Source of the DNA: Candidatus Saccharimonadota bacterium
Lineage (GTDB): Bacteria; Patescibacteriota; Saccharimonadia; Saccharimonadales; Saccharimonadaceae
Assembly: GCA_905365145.1 (NCBI GenBank)
Contig: CAJPIO010000002.1
Coordinates: forward strand, 1 to 64,000
DNA length: 64,000 nt
Direction: 5' to 3'
In this document: positions 52,983-61,225 of the stretch, one piece after another
Layout of the letters: every line of letters begins with the position of its first letter
Position numbering within the stretch: the first letter of the stretch is position 1
Notes under the pieces: model-generated
Told to the model about the DNA's origin: nothing
What the model saw: the letters and a program-made list of their open reading frames with translations, nothing else
The model's database searches: none
Translations under genes and position numbers: made by a program

Positions 52983-53609
52983 TCAAGCAGCTCGATATTT
53001 ATAGCGCAATAATAGGTGCAATATTACAAGGCTAATCAAGCGCAGTACTATAACCACCAAGATTACTACCGCCAAAACTATCGACCAACCAGCAAAATCA
53101 GGCGTCCAAAGCGGCGATGTATATTCGTGGCGGTATAGTTCGGTGTTAGGCAACTCTGGGTCTTTGAGTTTGTCAGAGGTGGGATATTTTGATAATTCGT
53201 TAACAAAGCATTGAATATAAGCCATCGACCAACCGCTGTATTGCGGATGGCAAACTGCCTCAGCCTGAGCATGAACTCTCGCGTTCTCGGACGACGCCGC
53301 CGAAGCTCTCTTGATAGCCGCTTGCGAGTCGCGCTCATACTGATGCTGTAGATAAATCACGCCGCTGCTGGCATTCATATGCGTGGTTGAGTAACGCTGC
53401 AAATCTTGCAGACGATTAAATATTTGTGTTTCGTTGCCTGATTTGTCAGCTGTCGCCACAGCACTGCGGCGTTGTATCATACCAACATTATTGATACGCA
53501 AAAAAGTTGCTGCCACAAAACACACCAGCACAAACAAAATCAACAGCTGCCAGGTCTTGACTCGCTCAAGACGCCGAAGATTTCGCCTCGCCGCGCGTTT
53601 ATCGGCCAT
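52983..53609 (-). CDS. Two-helix membrane protein of unknown function
   Basis: The 208-residue protein has an Arg/Lys-rich cytoplasmic N-terminus (about 1-18), a membrane helix (about 20-38), a helical outside domain with two cysteines, and a second membrane helix (about 170-200) followed by a basic end. No family is recognised. GGGCGGG lies a few bases before the ATG. It is divergent from murC across a gap of 63 bases. Confidence 0.6.
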   Translation of the reverse strand: MADKRAARRNLRRLERVKTWQLLILFVLVCFVAATFLRINNVGMIQRRSAVATADKSGNETQIFNRLQDLQRYSTTHMNASSGVIYLQHQYERDSQAAIKRASAASSENARVHAQAEAVCHPQYSGWSMAYIQCFVNELSKYPTSDKLKDPELPNTELYRHEYTSPLWTPDFAGWSIVLAVVILVVIVLRLISLVILHLLLRYKYRAA

Positions 53610-53672
53610 TATTCCCGCCCTTCATTACTTAATAGTATACCACGAGCAGCTTGATTGCGTTATAGTAGAAGT

Positions 53673-54926
53673 ATGAATATTTATTTCTCTGGTATTGGCG
53701 GCGTCGCTATCGGGCCGCTAGCTGAACTAGCTCATGACGCCGGACATAGCGTACAAGGCTCGGACGCGCACTCGAGTCTAGAAACTAGCGAATTAATGCA
53801 GCGCGGCATTGTCGTCACTAATGACCAGTCTGGCGATTACCTAGAATACTGCCATAAGCAGCGCCGTATCGACTGGCTCGTTTACACCGCCGCCTTGCCC
53901 GCTGACCACCCAGAACTAGTGAGAGCGCAAAAATTAGGCATTTACACAGCCAAGCGCGACGAGCTGCTGCGCTACATTATGAGCGAAAAGAACCTCAAGA
54001 TGATCGCTATTGCTGGCACTCACGGCAAAACAACAACTACCGGTATGATGATTTGGGTGCTGCGCCAACTCGGCGTCCCAATCAGTTATTCAATTGGCAC
54101 CACTATCAGTTTTGGGCCGAGCGGGCACTACGCGCCGAATAGCGAGTATTTTATATATGAGTGCGATGAATTCGATCGCAACTTCTTGCATTTCAGCCCA
54201 TACCTTTCGCTGATTACTTCTATTGATTACGATCATCCAGATACATACCCAACTCAAGCCGCTTATACCAGAGCTTTCCAACAATTTCTCGGACAAAGCG
54301 AACTATCTATTCTCTGGAAGAAGGATACTCTTACTGGTTTAGAACCAGTTAATAAATCTTGGATACTCAAAGACGAGGAAGTTAAAAGTTTTCGCATTCC
54401 AGGTTGGCATAATCGAGCCAACGCCACACTGGTTGCCAAAGCCTGCGAGCGGCTAAAGCTGGGTAATCATGATATTGTGAAGGTGGCCGTCGAGAACTTC
54501 CCTGGTACACAACGACGATTTGAGCGTTTGGCGCCTGGGCTGTACTCCGATTATGGTCACCACCCAGCCGAAATTTATGCCACGCTACAAATGGCGCACG
54601 AGATATCCCGTGAAGTAACTCTCGTTTACCAGCCGCACCAAAATGTTCGCCAACACGAAATTCAATCAATGTACACAAATGAGGTTTTTCGCTACGCTGA
54701 CAGCATATATTGGCTGCCGACATATTTGACGCGCGAGAATCCGGATTTACCGATACTGACGCCTGCAGACTTAACCAAAAACCTCACCCGCCCCGAAGTA
54801 CATATTGCCAGCCTCAACGATGATTTGTGGAAGTCTATCATGCTTGACCGCGAGTTAGGCAAACTAGTCCTCTGTATGGGCGCTGGCACCATTGATGAAT
54901 GGCTACGGCAGCATCTGAAGATTTAG
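53673..54926 (+). CDS. murC: UDP-N-acetylmuramate--alanine ligase-like protein (MurC/Mpl)
   Basis: MurC adds L-Ala to UDP-MurNAc; Mpl adds recycled peptide. The 417-residue protein has the N-terminal Rossmann motif YFSGIGGVAIGPLAELA, the ATP loop AGTHGKTTTTGMMIW near residue 115, YECDEFDRNFLHF, the His-containing SIDYDHPDTYP and the C-terminal DYGHHPAEI. These are shared by MurC and Mpl and I cannot separate them; a genome with one copy would use it as MurC. The start is set by TATAGT at 53661-53666, six bases upstream. Confidence 0.9.
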   Translation: MNIYFSGIGGVAIGPLAELAHDAGHSVQGSDAHSSLETSELMQRGIVVTNDQSGDYLEYCHKQRRIDWLVYTAALPADHPELVRAQKLGIYTAKRDELLRYIMSEKNLKMIAIAGTHGKTTTTGMMIWVLRQLGVPISYSIGTTISFGPSGHYAPNSEYFIYECDEFDRNFLHFSPYLSLITSIDYDHPDTYPTQAAYTRAFQQFLGQSELSILWKKDTLTGLEPVNKSWILKDEEVKSFRIPGWHNRANATLVAKACERLKLGNHDIVKVAVENFPGTQRRFERLAPGLYSDYGHHPAEIYATLQMAHEISREVTLVYQPHQNVRQHEIQSMYTNEVFRYADSIYWLPTYLTRENPDLPILTPADLTKNLTRPEVHIASLNDDLWKSIMLDRELGKLVLCMGAGTIDEWLRQHLKI

Positions 54927-54930
54927 AGCT

Positions 54931-55272
54931 TTACCGATTATCGCCACTGCCATGCAGCTGGCCGCGCTGCTGGCGACTGGCTAGTTTTTCATTATTAAGC
55001 CGCGCTACCTCTTCCAAGCTAGACCCGAGCAAATGCGCCGCTGAATTGACATACCACAGCACATCACCTAATTCTTTGATAATTTCTGCGCGATCATCGG
55101 CAGTTAGTTTGCCCTGCTTATCGCGGATTAGCTTTTTGAACTTCTCCATCACCTCGCCCGACTCGCCAGCCAAACCTAGTATTTGCGCCATCAAATCAGC
55201 ACTGACGTCGCCGTAGGCGTGATCGCTCGTCAGCGTTGAAATAGCTTTTTGCGAATAATCTTGAAAATTCAT
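54931..55272 (-). CDS. MazG-like nucleotide pyrophosphohydrolase
   Basis: The 113-residue protein has the MazG metal-binding pattern: LGLAGESGEVMEKFKKLIR near residue 33 with its E-xx-E, and EIIKELGDVLWYVN near residue 65 with E-xxx-D. Short MazG proteins hydrolyse (d)NTPs, often damaged ones. AGGAGG precedes the ATG. It ends five bases from the convergent murC stop. Confidence 0.9.
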   Translation of the reverse strand: MNFQDYSQKAISTLTSDHAYGDVSADLMAQILGLAGESGEVMEKFKKLIRDKQGKLTADDRAEIIKELGDVLWYVNSAAHLLGSSLEEVARLNNEKLASRQQRGQLHGSGDNR

Positions 55273-55338
55273 GTTCCCTCCTGTTTGTATGTATTATAAC
55301 AGTAATTACTAGCCGCTAGCTATTTGGCGTGAACCTGA

Positions 55339-55644
55339 TTATTTGCTTTCACGAGGGTTTGGCTTGTATCTAACTAAAAGCTCAGCTAATTTTCTCGCTT
55401 TTTGTCGAAGTTCTGGATCTTGCCAGTACCTTTCAATATAATCGCCGACAGCTTCTCCTGCAACACAACCCGGAGTTTTTCCCTCCACTTTCGCTGCTGT
55501 TGTCAATCTATCAAACAAATTCCTTGACATACTCACTGAGACAGTATGTCCACCTTCACCTATTGGCGGACCCGAATACCATTTAGTAGGCCCTTCTATA
55601 TCTCCTGTAATTCCATAACCTTCCGGTGCTTTTCTGATAGCCAT
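55339..55644 (-). CDS. Ribbon-helix-helix-like protein
   Basis: The 101-residue protein contains TVSVSMSRNLFDRLTTAAKV near residue 34 and the following helix GKTPGCVAGEAVGDYI, matching a beta-strand plus two helices as in CopG/Arc-type DNA-binding or antitoxin proteins. The N-terminus and C-terminal helix are unassigned. AAAGGAG lies before the ATG. No toxin gene is adjacent. Confidence 0.6.
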   Translation of the reverse strand: MAIRKAPEGYGITGDIEGPTKWYSGPPIGEGGHTVSVSMSRNLFDRLTTAAKVEGKTPGCVAGEAVGDYIERYWQDPELRQKARKLAELLVRYKPNPRESK

Positions 55645-55752
55645 AAAATTCTCCTTTCGTTACCAGCAAATCATATCGTACCGCTGCTGCCGATTCCAGA
55701 CAAAATGGTTGATTTTTTATGACAATTTTATAATTCATGCTATATTACAGAT

Positions 55753-56496
55753 ATGAATTTTTCGATTATCGGCTTGTCTATTCGTGACAAACGCGTATAT
55801 GAGGCGCTGCTGGCAATTCCCAATAGTTCGCTGCGAGCCATTGCAGAAACCACAAATATCAATCGCGGCAGCGTCTATGAATCTATCAAAAGCCTGCGCG
55901 CAGCCGGACTCGTCAACAGTGTCACCCAAGGCAAGCAGCTGCGCTACCGCGCCGAAGATCCAGCTGTCTTGGCAGAAATTTTACGCGAGAAGCAGCAAGC
56001 TTTACAGGTAGCCGGCCAGCAGCTTGATCAATACATTATCTGCCTGCGAACCGCAAACAAAATCGCCGAAACCCGGCATATGGCGGCATTTTACGAAGGC
56101 GACGAAGGTTTGGCAAATATTTTACGCGATATATTGAGTACCTGCCGCCTGCAAAAGATTAACTTGTACCGCGTAATTTCTTCGCCTCGCGTCAGCCGCT
56201 ATCTGTACAACAACTTTCCGAATTTTAGCCGCGAACGCGCCAAACGAAATCTACGAGTACGCGTCTTACGCCACGCCAAACCCCTGCGCGCAACGACAGG
56301 CTTGGCGGACAGCCGCTACTTAGCCGGGCCAAAGCTAGATGACGGCTGCTACACAATATTGTATGCCAGTAAAATGGCTATTATTACTTTAGACAAATAT
56401 AACTCTATGCACGGAGTAATTATCGACAGCGCCGGCCTAGCCTCGGTACAAACACGCCTATTTGACATTGCTTGGCAGGGTGCTAGCGAGGGTTAA
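55753..56496 (+). CDS. TrmB-like transcriptional regulator
   Basis: The 247-residue protein has an N-terminal winged helix (DKRVYEALLAIPNSSLRAIA and NRGSVYESIKSLRAAGLV), a coiled linker, and a C-terminal effector-like domain (AAFYEGDEGLANILRDIL). This is the layout of TrmB-family regulators, many of which sense sugars. TATATT at 55741-55746 ends six bases before the ATG. It stands alone, so targets are unknown. It is unrelated to the methyltransferase gene trmB next to it. Confidence 0.75.
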   Translation: MNFSIIGLSIRDKRVYEALLAIPNSSLRAIAETTNINRGSVYESIKSLRAAGLVNSVTQGKQLRYRAEDPAVLAEILREKQQALQVAGQQLDQYIICLRTANKIAETRHMAAFYEGDEGLANILRDILSTCRLQKINLYRVISSPRVSRYLYNNFPNFSRERAKRNLRVRVLRHAKPLRATTGLADSRYLAGPKLDDGCYTILYASKMAIITLDKYNSMHGVIIDSAGLASVQTRLFDIAWQGASEG

Positions 56497-56525
56497 CCCG
56501 CGTCCATTGGTACGATAGCACAACA

Positions 56526-57188
56526 TCAACGCGTAGCCCTCACAAAATTAATCGCCTTACCCTCGTTCAGCCATCGCTGCTCGTATGTCGTCATGATTTT
56601 ATACTCGTCGTCCAGAGACGATTCGTGCAGGTCAAAGCTCAGTTCTGTAATTTGCCATTTTTCTGCCGCCAATTGCTCCAAACTCCAGCAGAAAAAATCG
56701 CGGTCGTCATGCTTGAAAAGCAGCTCGCCGCCAGGTTGCAATAATTGCGCGTAACGGCGCAAAAAATACGGATGCGTCAACCGCCGCCCGGCAGCGCGCT
56801 TCTTCGGAAACGGATCAGGAAAAGTCACCCAAATATTTTCTAACGTTGACAAAGCGAACAAATCGCCAATTTGGTCGGCGCGCGCCCGGATAAAATAGAT
56901 ATTTTTTAAGCCTCGCTCTAGCGCGATGTAAGCGCCTTTTTGCAAACGGTCAGCCTTAACATCAATCGCCGCAAACAGCTTATCCGGATAACGCGCTGCC
57001 AATTCGACGCTAAACAAACCAGTGCCAGCACCAACCTCTAACCCGAAGATACCCGGCTGGCGCTGCTGGTAAAAGTCGCGCCATTCGTCAAACTCAAAGC
57101 AATTCTCGGCGTTATGAAACTTAGCAAATTTGTATTTTTTGCGCTTGCGGGCGATAACAAAATCGTCAGGATTGAGCAGTTCGCTCAC
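56526..57188 (-). CDS. trmB: tRNA (guanine-N7-)-methyltransferase TrmB
   Basis: TrmB makes m7G46 in tRNAs. The 220-residue protein has the SAM-binding GLEVGAGTGLFSVELAARYP near residue 50, FAAIDVKADRL, the family motif FPDPFPKKRAAGRRL and the C-terminal TTYEQRW. Length is typical. Its stop lies near the convergent regulator, and its start adjoins the stop of the upstream gene at 57188, so it is in an operon with two small envelope proteins. Confidence 0.94.
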   Translation of the reverse strand: MSELLNPDDFVIARKRKKYKFAKFHNAENCFEFDEWRDFYQQRQPGIFGLEVGAGTGLFSVELAARYPDKLFAAIDVKADRLQKGAYIALERGLKNIYFIRARADQIGDLFALSTLENIWVTFPDPFPKKRAAGRRLTHPYFLRRYAQLLQPGGELLFKHDDRDFFCWSLEQLAAEKWQITELSFDLHESSLDDEYKIMTTYEQRWLNEGKAINFVRATR

Positions 57189-57598
57189 TAGTTTGAAGCC
57201 TCTCCGCTTGAGGTTGTTCCCGATGAACGTTCATTAAAGACTTGAATTGAACTATCTGATAGCGCCTCGCCACCAAAACTGGTCGATGCAGCCGCACGTT
57301 TGGCGTGTTTGTCGTATACATTTTTAAAATCTTTGATAGTTTTTTGATCAATCTCCCCTTGCGCCGAGAAACCTTTTTCAGTTTCTTCGCTAGCGCCAGC
57401 TTGCTTCTGCACAGAGCTAAAACCTGGGCGGCTCAAATCGACTTGTGCTGCACCGCTGGTGTTATACATCTCTAAAGCTACCGCCACCATGACGAGCGAT
57501 ACTATAATTACACAGACCAGCATAGCCGCAAAGCCGCACCGCTGACAAATGTGATCAGCCCGCTTTTTCAGGCGAGCACGGGCGTGAAATCTAGTCAT
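57188..57598 (-). CDS. Single-pass membrane protein of unknown function
   Basis: The 136-residue protein has a basic N-terminus with two Cys (HICQRCGF), one membrane helix (about 24-44) and a polar Ser/Ala/Lys-rich outside part. No family is recognised. It overlaps the upstream secreted protein gene by eight bases and abuts trmB, so it is translated within that operon. Confidence 0.6.
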   Translation of the reverse strand: MTRFHARARLKKRADHICQRCGFAAMLVCVIIVSLVMVAVALEMYNTSGAAQVDLSRPGFSSVQKQAGASEETEKGFSAQGEIDQKTIKDFKNVYDKHAKRAAASTSFGGEALSDSSIQVFNERSSGTTSSGEASN

Positions 57599-58139
57599 TA
57601 CTACCTCCTTGACTACTCAAACCCGCTTTTGACAAATCTAATTTGTCGATTTGTGAGCTATATTGCTTAATTAACTTTTCGAGTTCGACTACTGCTTTTC
57701 GTACATCACCGCGATAATAACGCGCTCGTTCAATATCCATATAAAAGTCTGCTGGCTTATCTTGGCAATCCGTCTGGGCTATATGCGACATTATCTGCTC
57801 GTAACGCTGATAAGAGTTGCGAAATTGTCCGATTTGATGGTCGAAATCGATGGTTGTCTTGGTTAAGTCGATGCCGTTGAGCTTATTGAGAGCAATACGG
57901 CTATTCATCGGCGCCATCAGTTTGGTAGAAATTGCATCATATTCGCGGCCGAGATTGATGCGCACCAAAGCGTCGTTAGCACGAATACGCTCTAAAACAG
58001 TTTTAGTCGTCGCACAATTACTGCGCACCAAATTAAGCTGCCGCTCAGTCAATAGAGTCATAGTTGGACCTTCGGCGCTAACCGTTGGAGCACAAGCGAC
58101 ATAGATTAACGCACATAATATAATAAGGCTTCTTTTCAT
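57591..58139 (-). CDS. Secreted helical protein of unknown function
   Basis: The 182-residue protein has a cleavable-looking signal peptide (MKRSLIILCALIYVACAPTV to about residue 22; the Cys at 16 might allow lipid attachment, though the lipobox is poor). The mature part is helical with two cysteines and a C-terminal DLSKAGLSSQGG. The upstream protein in the pair has a similar DLSRPGFSSVQ, hinting at related ends. A TA-rich -10-like box lies close to the ATG. Confidence 0.6.
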   Translation of the reverse strand: MKRSLIILCALIYVACAPTVSAEGPTMTLLTERQLNLVRSNCATTKTVLERIRANDALVRINLGREYDAISTKLMAPMNSRIALNKLNGIDLTKTTIDFDHQIGQFRNSYQRYEQIMSHIAQTDCQDKPADFYMDIERARYYRGDVRKAVVELEKLIKQYSSQIDKLDLSKAGLSSQGGSND

Positions 58140-58232
58140 TACATATTATTATGGCGAAATATTCCCAGACGGTCAAGTCTACGTTTTAAGCTGCTAATTT
58201 ATAACCTGCAAGTCACCTGAACCAGCCCGACG

Positions 58233-58853
58233 CTAATTTACATCTTTAATACTAAAACCAAACTTATTGGCAACAAGCGCAATATTCGGCTTGCCAAACT
58301 CATCTGCTAGCGCCTGAAATTTGGCTTGTTTATCGCTGCCAAATTTTTGCACCAGATTATAATACCACTCAAATGTACAAAAATATGGCGGCTCTTTGGG
58401 CGGTTTGCTTTTGGAATGAAATTTGTCGGCGTACATTAGCAGCCGCTCCTCGGGCGTGCTAGCGGTATAGTCGGCTGGCAGAATGGATAAGTTTTGGTTA
58501 ATTATATCCTGCTTGGTCAAGCCTACACCAGTATGGTGTGAAGCAAACCGCCAAATTTGTTCGGGAAAACCTTCATTTCGCAGAATCTTTTCACCAATCA
58601 CGCCGTGGCGAACGCCGTCGACAAATTTGCCGTTTTCCAGAACATCATACGCACCGATATCATGAAGCATGCAGGCAACATGCAGCAAATCACGGTCTAT
58701 CTGCGAGTTTGGCTTAGCATCTAAAAGCTGCGCCGCAATTGCGTCAACCACCTGGCAGTGAGTGTAAATCAGCGCAAAATCAGCATCAGTTTTGGCGTAT
58801 TTTTTGTGCAGGTTTTTGACTTGAGCTTCGGTTGTTAGTTTTGTTTTACTCAT
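58233..58853 (-). CDS. HD-domain phosphohydrolase
   Basis: The 206-residue protein has the HD metal motif: His in YTHCQVVDAIA, the HD pair in ACMLHDIGAYDV near residue 64, a further His in RHGVIGEKIL and SHHTGVG. This is a metal-dependent phosphohydrolase acting on nucleotides or similar molecules. The substrate is not evident. It lies 21 bases after the CYTH gene and may be in the same unit. Confidence 0.88.
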   Translation of the reverse strand: MSKTKLTTEAQVKNLHKKYAKTDADFALIYTHCQVVDAIAAQLLDAKPNSQIDRDLLHVACMLHDIGAYDVLENGKFVDGVRHGVIGEKILRNEGFPEQIWRFASHHTGVGLTKQDIINQNLSILPADYTASTPEERLLMYADKFHSKSKPPKEPPYFCTFEWYYNLVQKFGSDKQAKFQALADEFGKPNIALVANKFGFSIKDVN

Positions 58854-58874
58854 ATACCTATTTCGCAGACTAGT

Positions 58875-59414
58875 CTATTTATCAAATTTTAATTCCGCAA
58901 GTTTCTCGATGTCTATACCGATATTCCGGTATAAATCAGAGGTGCTTTTCGTTATCAAATCGCTCTCAGTAAAACCAAGCAGCGCTGCCGTTTTTACCAC
59001 TTCCGCTACGCTGTTCGCTTCTATTTCGACATATGGCTTTAACTTAGGCCAGCGGTCGATGACAACCTGAACGCCGTCAAGGTCGTATTCTTGGCGTTTG
59101 TTTTCTTGATAACCACGCGGTTTAATGCCGATTTTTGCTAATATTTCCAGTGTCGTTTCCATATCAGACACTTCAACTTCCCACTCATGAGTACCATCAA
59201 TAGTGTCGGCAGTTATTTCTTTGACGGTCAAAGTCGCCTGTTTCCCATCAGAGCGCAACCGCACCCAGCGATCTGGCACCGCTGGCATCGTATCAAATAC
59301 GTAACGGCAAAAATTGTAATTACCGACTTCCTTAGCGCCGAGATTTGTCAACTTTTCTATGATATCGGCGGGATCGACATCATATATTTTTGCTTCGTAT
59401 TCTATGTTTGACAT
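58875..59414 (-). CDS. CYTH-domain protein
   Basis: The 179-residue protein begins NIEYEAKIYDVD, the ExExK-type CYTH motif, with VRLRSDGKQATLTVKE and a later EIEANSVAEV strand, all parts of the triphosphate tunnel. CYTH proteins hydrolyse thiamine triphosphate or inorganic triphosphate or cyclise ATP. The exact activity cannot be read here. GAAAGGA precedes the ATG. Neighbours with HD, NUDIX and MazG folds suggest nucleotide or triphosphate housekeeping. Confidence 0.88.
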   Translation of the reverse strand: MSNIEYEAKIYDVDPADIIEKLTNLGAKEVGNYNFCRYVFDTMPAVPDRWVRLRSDGKQATLTVKEITADTIDGTHEWEVEVSDMETTLEILAKIGIKPRGYQENKRQEYDLDGVQVVIDRWPKLKPYVEIEANSVAEVVKTAALLGFTESDLITKSTSDLYRNIGIDIEKLAELKFDK

Positions 59415-59423
59415 AAAATCCTT

Positions 59424-60773
59424 TCATACTTTTATATCACCATCTAAACTAACATAGTTCTTAGCGCCGCTGCGATACATGGCGGAAGGCTTATTTTTGG
59501 CGTCAAACTCATATTTCATCAGTTCGCCAAAATAGCTAAAATGATTACCTTTCGCAATTTTTAAGGTGGCGTCATCAACTATTTCCAGCTCTTCAGCCAT
59601 GTTGAATGGCTGCCAATCATTAGACCATAAACCCCTTAATCCTTTTTCTGTATCAACAACTTCATATACGCCGTAATCGTTAACGAACCGCGCTTCAAAC
59701 TTTCGACGGTTTTTATCAGAAGTATCACCAAATTGATCAATAATTCCTAATATCGAATTTGCAACTATTCCTGGCGCTGTATCATACGCGTTCGCCAACA
59801 CCGAAACAGTTATTCCGTCATCTGTCCGCGACCAGGTGCGGCCGACAAATCCTGGATAACCGCCGCTATGACCGACGAGCCGCTTGCTGTCCTTGGTCTT
59901 GGTGACATCGACTCCCAAACCGTAACTTCTTGCGTTTGCTTCGTCAGCGACTTGCCATGATGGATGCTGCATTTCCCTTTTAGAAGCATCGCTCAACAGT
60001 TTACCTGAGCCGACCTGTAGAGCAGCAAAGAATTTCACCAAGTCATGCGCCGTTGAGCAAAATCCCGTGGCTGGCTGCAATACGCCAGTTGTAACGTGTT
60101 GAAAGGGTTGACGCTGCTGATGCAAATCAAACCTACCGTAGCCAGTTGCCATTTGTAAATCCGGCGAATATTCTGCAGCGGTTTGTTTCAAATCAAGTGG
60201 CGCGATAATGTTTTCCGTCACAAAATCAGCGTACGATCTGCCGCTAGCTTGCTCAATTACCAAACCCAGCAAGCCAAAACCAAAATTGGAATATTTAAAT
60301 TCGGAATTTGGTTCGAACACCAGTTGTGACTTCATGATTTGCTGCTTGAATTCGTCTTTATCTGGAAATTCTCCTTGGAACTGCCAAAAGCCTGACGCCT
60401 GACCGTCGCGAATCACGCCCGCCGAGTGGCTCAACAATTGACGCAAGGTTACGTCGCGCCAACGCTGGTCGCTGTGCTGCGCCAGCCACGGTAGATGTGT
60501 CGTAACTGAATCATCAATGCGCAACTTGCCGCGCTCCTGCAGCTGCATCACGGCCGTGGCAGTAAATGTTTTTGATTGCGAAGCAACGTGAAAGAGATGG
60601 TTGGTTGTTAATTTCTCATTATTTTCTATATTTGCCAGACCGTAGACTTTATGAAAAACCACTTCGCCGTCTTTGGCTATCGACACCGTAAATCCCGGCC
60701 AGCGCGCCCACTGGCTGCGCAGCATTAGCCATGAGTCAATGAATTTCAGCGTTCGTTTGGGAATTGATTTCAT
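59424..60773 (-). CDS. Beta-lactamase-fold serine hydrolase
   Basis: The 449-residue protein has the class C beta-lactamase/DD-peptidase motifs: SQSK near residue 65 (SxxK nucleophile and Lys), YSNFGFG near residue 160 (YxN) and HSGGYPG near residue 300 (HxG). There is no clear signal peptide, so it may be cytoplasmic or esterase-like. The C-terminal 100 residues form an extra beta domain often seen in this family. AGGAGG lies 13 bases upstream, a wide spacing. Confidence 0.88.
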   Translation of the reverse strand: MKSIPKRTLKFIDSWLMLRSQWARWPGFTVSIAKDGEVVFHKVYGLANIENNEKLTTNHLFHVASQSKTFTATAVMQLQERGKLRIDDSVTTHLPWLAQHSDQRWRDVTLRQLLSHSAGVIRDGQASGFWQFQGEFPDKDEFKQQIMKSQLVFEPNSEFKYSNFGFGLLGLVIEQASGRSYADFVTENIIAPLDLKQTAAEYSPDLQMATGYGRFDLHQQRQPFQHVTTGVLQPATGFCSTAHDLVKFFAALQVGSGKLLSDASKREMQHPSWQVADEANARSYGLGVDVTKTKDSKRLVGHSGGYPGFVGRTWSRTDDGITVSVLANAYDTAPGIVANSILGIIDQFGDTSDKNRRKFEARFVNDYGVYEVVDTEKGLRGLWSNDWQPFNMAEELEIVDDATLKIAKGNHFSYFGELMKYEFDAKNKPSAMYRSGAKNYVSLDGDIKV

Positions 60774-60805
60774 AGCCTATTTACACCTCCTCAGATATAC
60801 ATTCC

Positions 60806-61225
60806 TTATGGCCACCACTTCAGCACAAAATCCCGGTAGCCTGGCGCAATTTTGTCAGTAGCTTCGACTTCTGTTCGCGTCAGCCAAACTATACGTTCCT
60901 CGCCTCCATCACACGCTCGGTCCGGTAGTTTAATGTTACCGTCAACTATGGCCGTGTAGCCAAGAATAATTTTATGGTCTTTGACGGCACTGCCTCGCGG
61001 ATAGCGCATATAGAAATCAGCCGGTGTCGCATCAATTGCGATACCCAGCTCCTCGCGCAGCTCTCGCTCTAGCGCCACGTCAGGCGTTTCGCCGGCATCA
61101 ATATGCCCGCCCGGCAGGCCAAAACCATCATCGTGCGGATAATACATCAGTAGCACACGCTTGCCGTCGCTGCTATACAGCGCTACTTTTACGCTAACTT
61201 CGTGTCGATCGTACATTGCGCTCAT
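60806..61225 (-). CDS. NUDIX hydrolase
   Basis: The 139-residue protein has a complete Nudix box starting GHIDAGETPDVALERELREE near residue 40, preceded by GFGLPG. NUDIX enzymes hydrolyse nucleoside diphosphates linked to other groups, such as oxidised dNTPs. The ATG overlaps the aspS stop by four bases, so it is coupled to aspS. Confidence 0.92.
   Translation of the reverse strand: MSAMYDRHEVSVKVALYSSDGKRVLLMYYPHDDGFGLPGGHIDAGETPDVALERELREELGIAIDATPADFYMRYPRGSAVKDHKIILGYTAIVDGNIKLPDRACDGGEERIVWLTRTEVEATDKIAPGYRDFVLKWWP

Noticed and set aside
55339..55644. Toxin-antitoxin pair around the RHH protein
   Set aside because: No adjacent small toxin gene is present on the same strand; the neighbours are MazG and an independent regulator.
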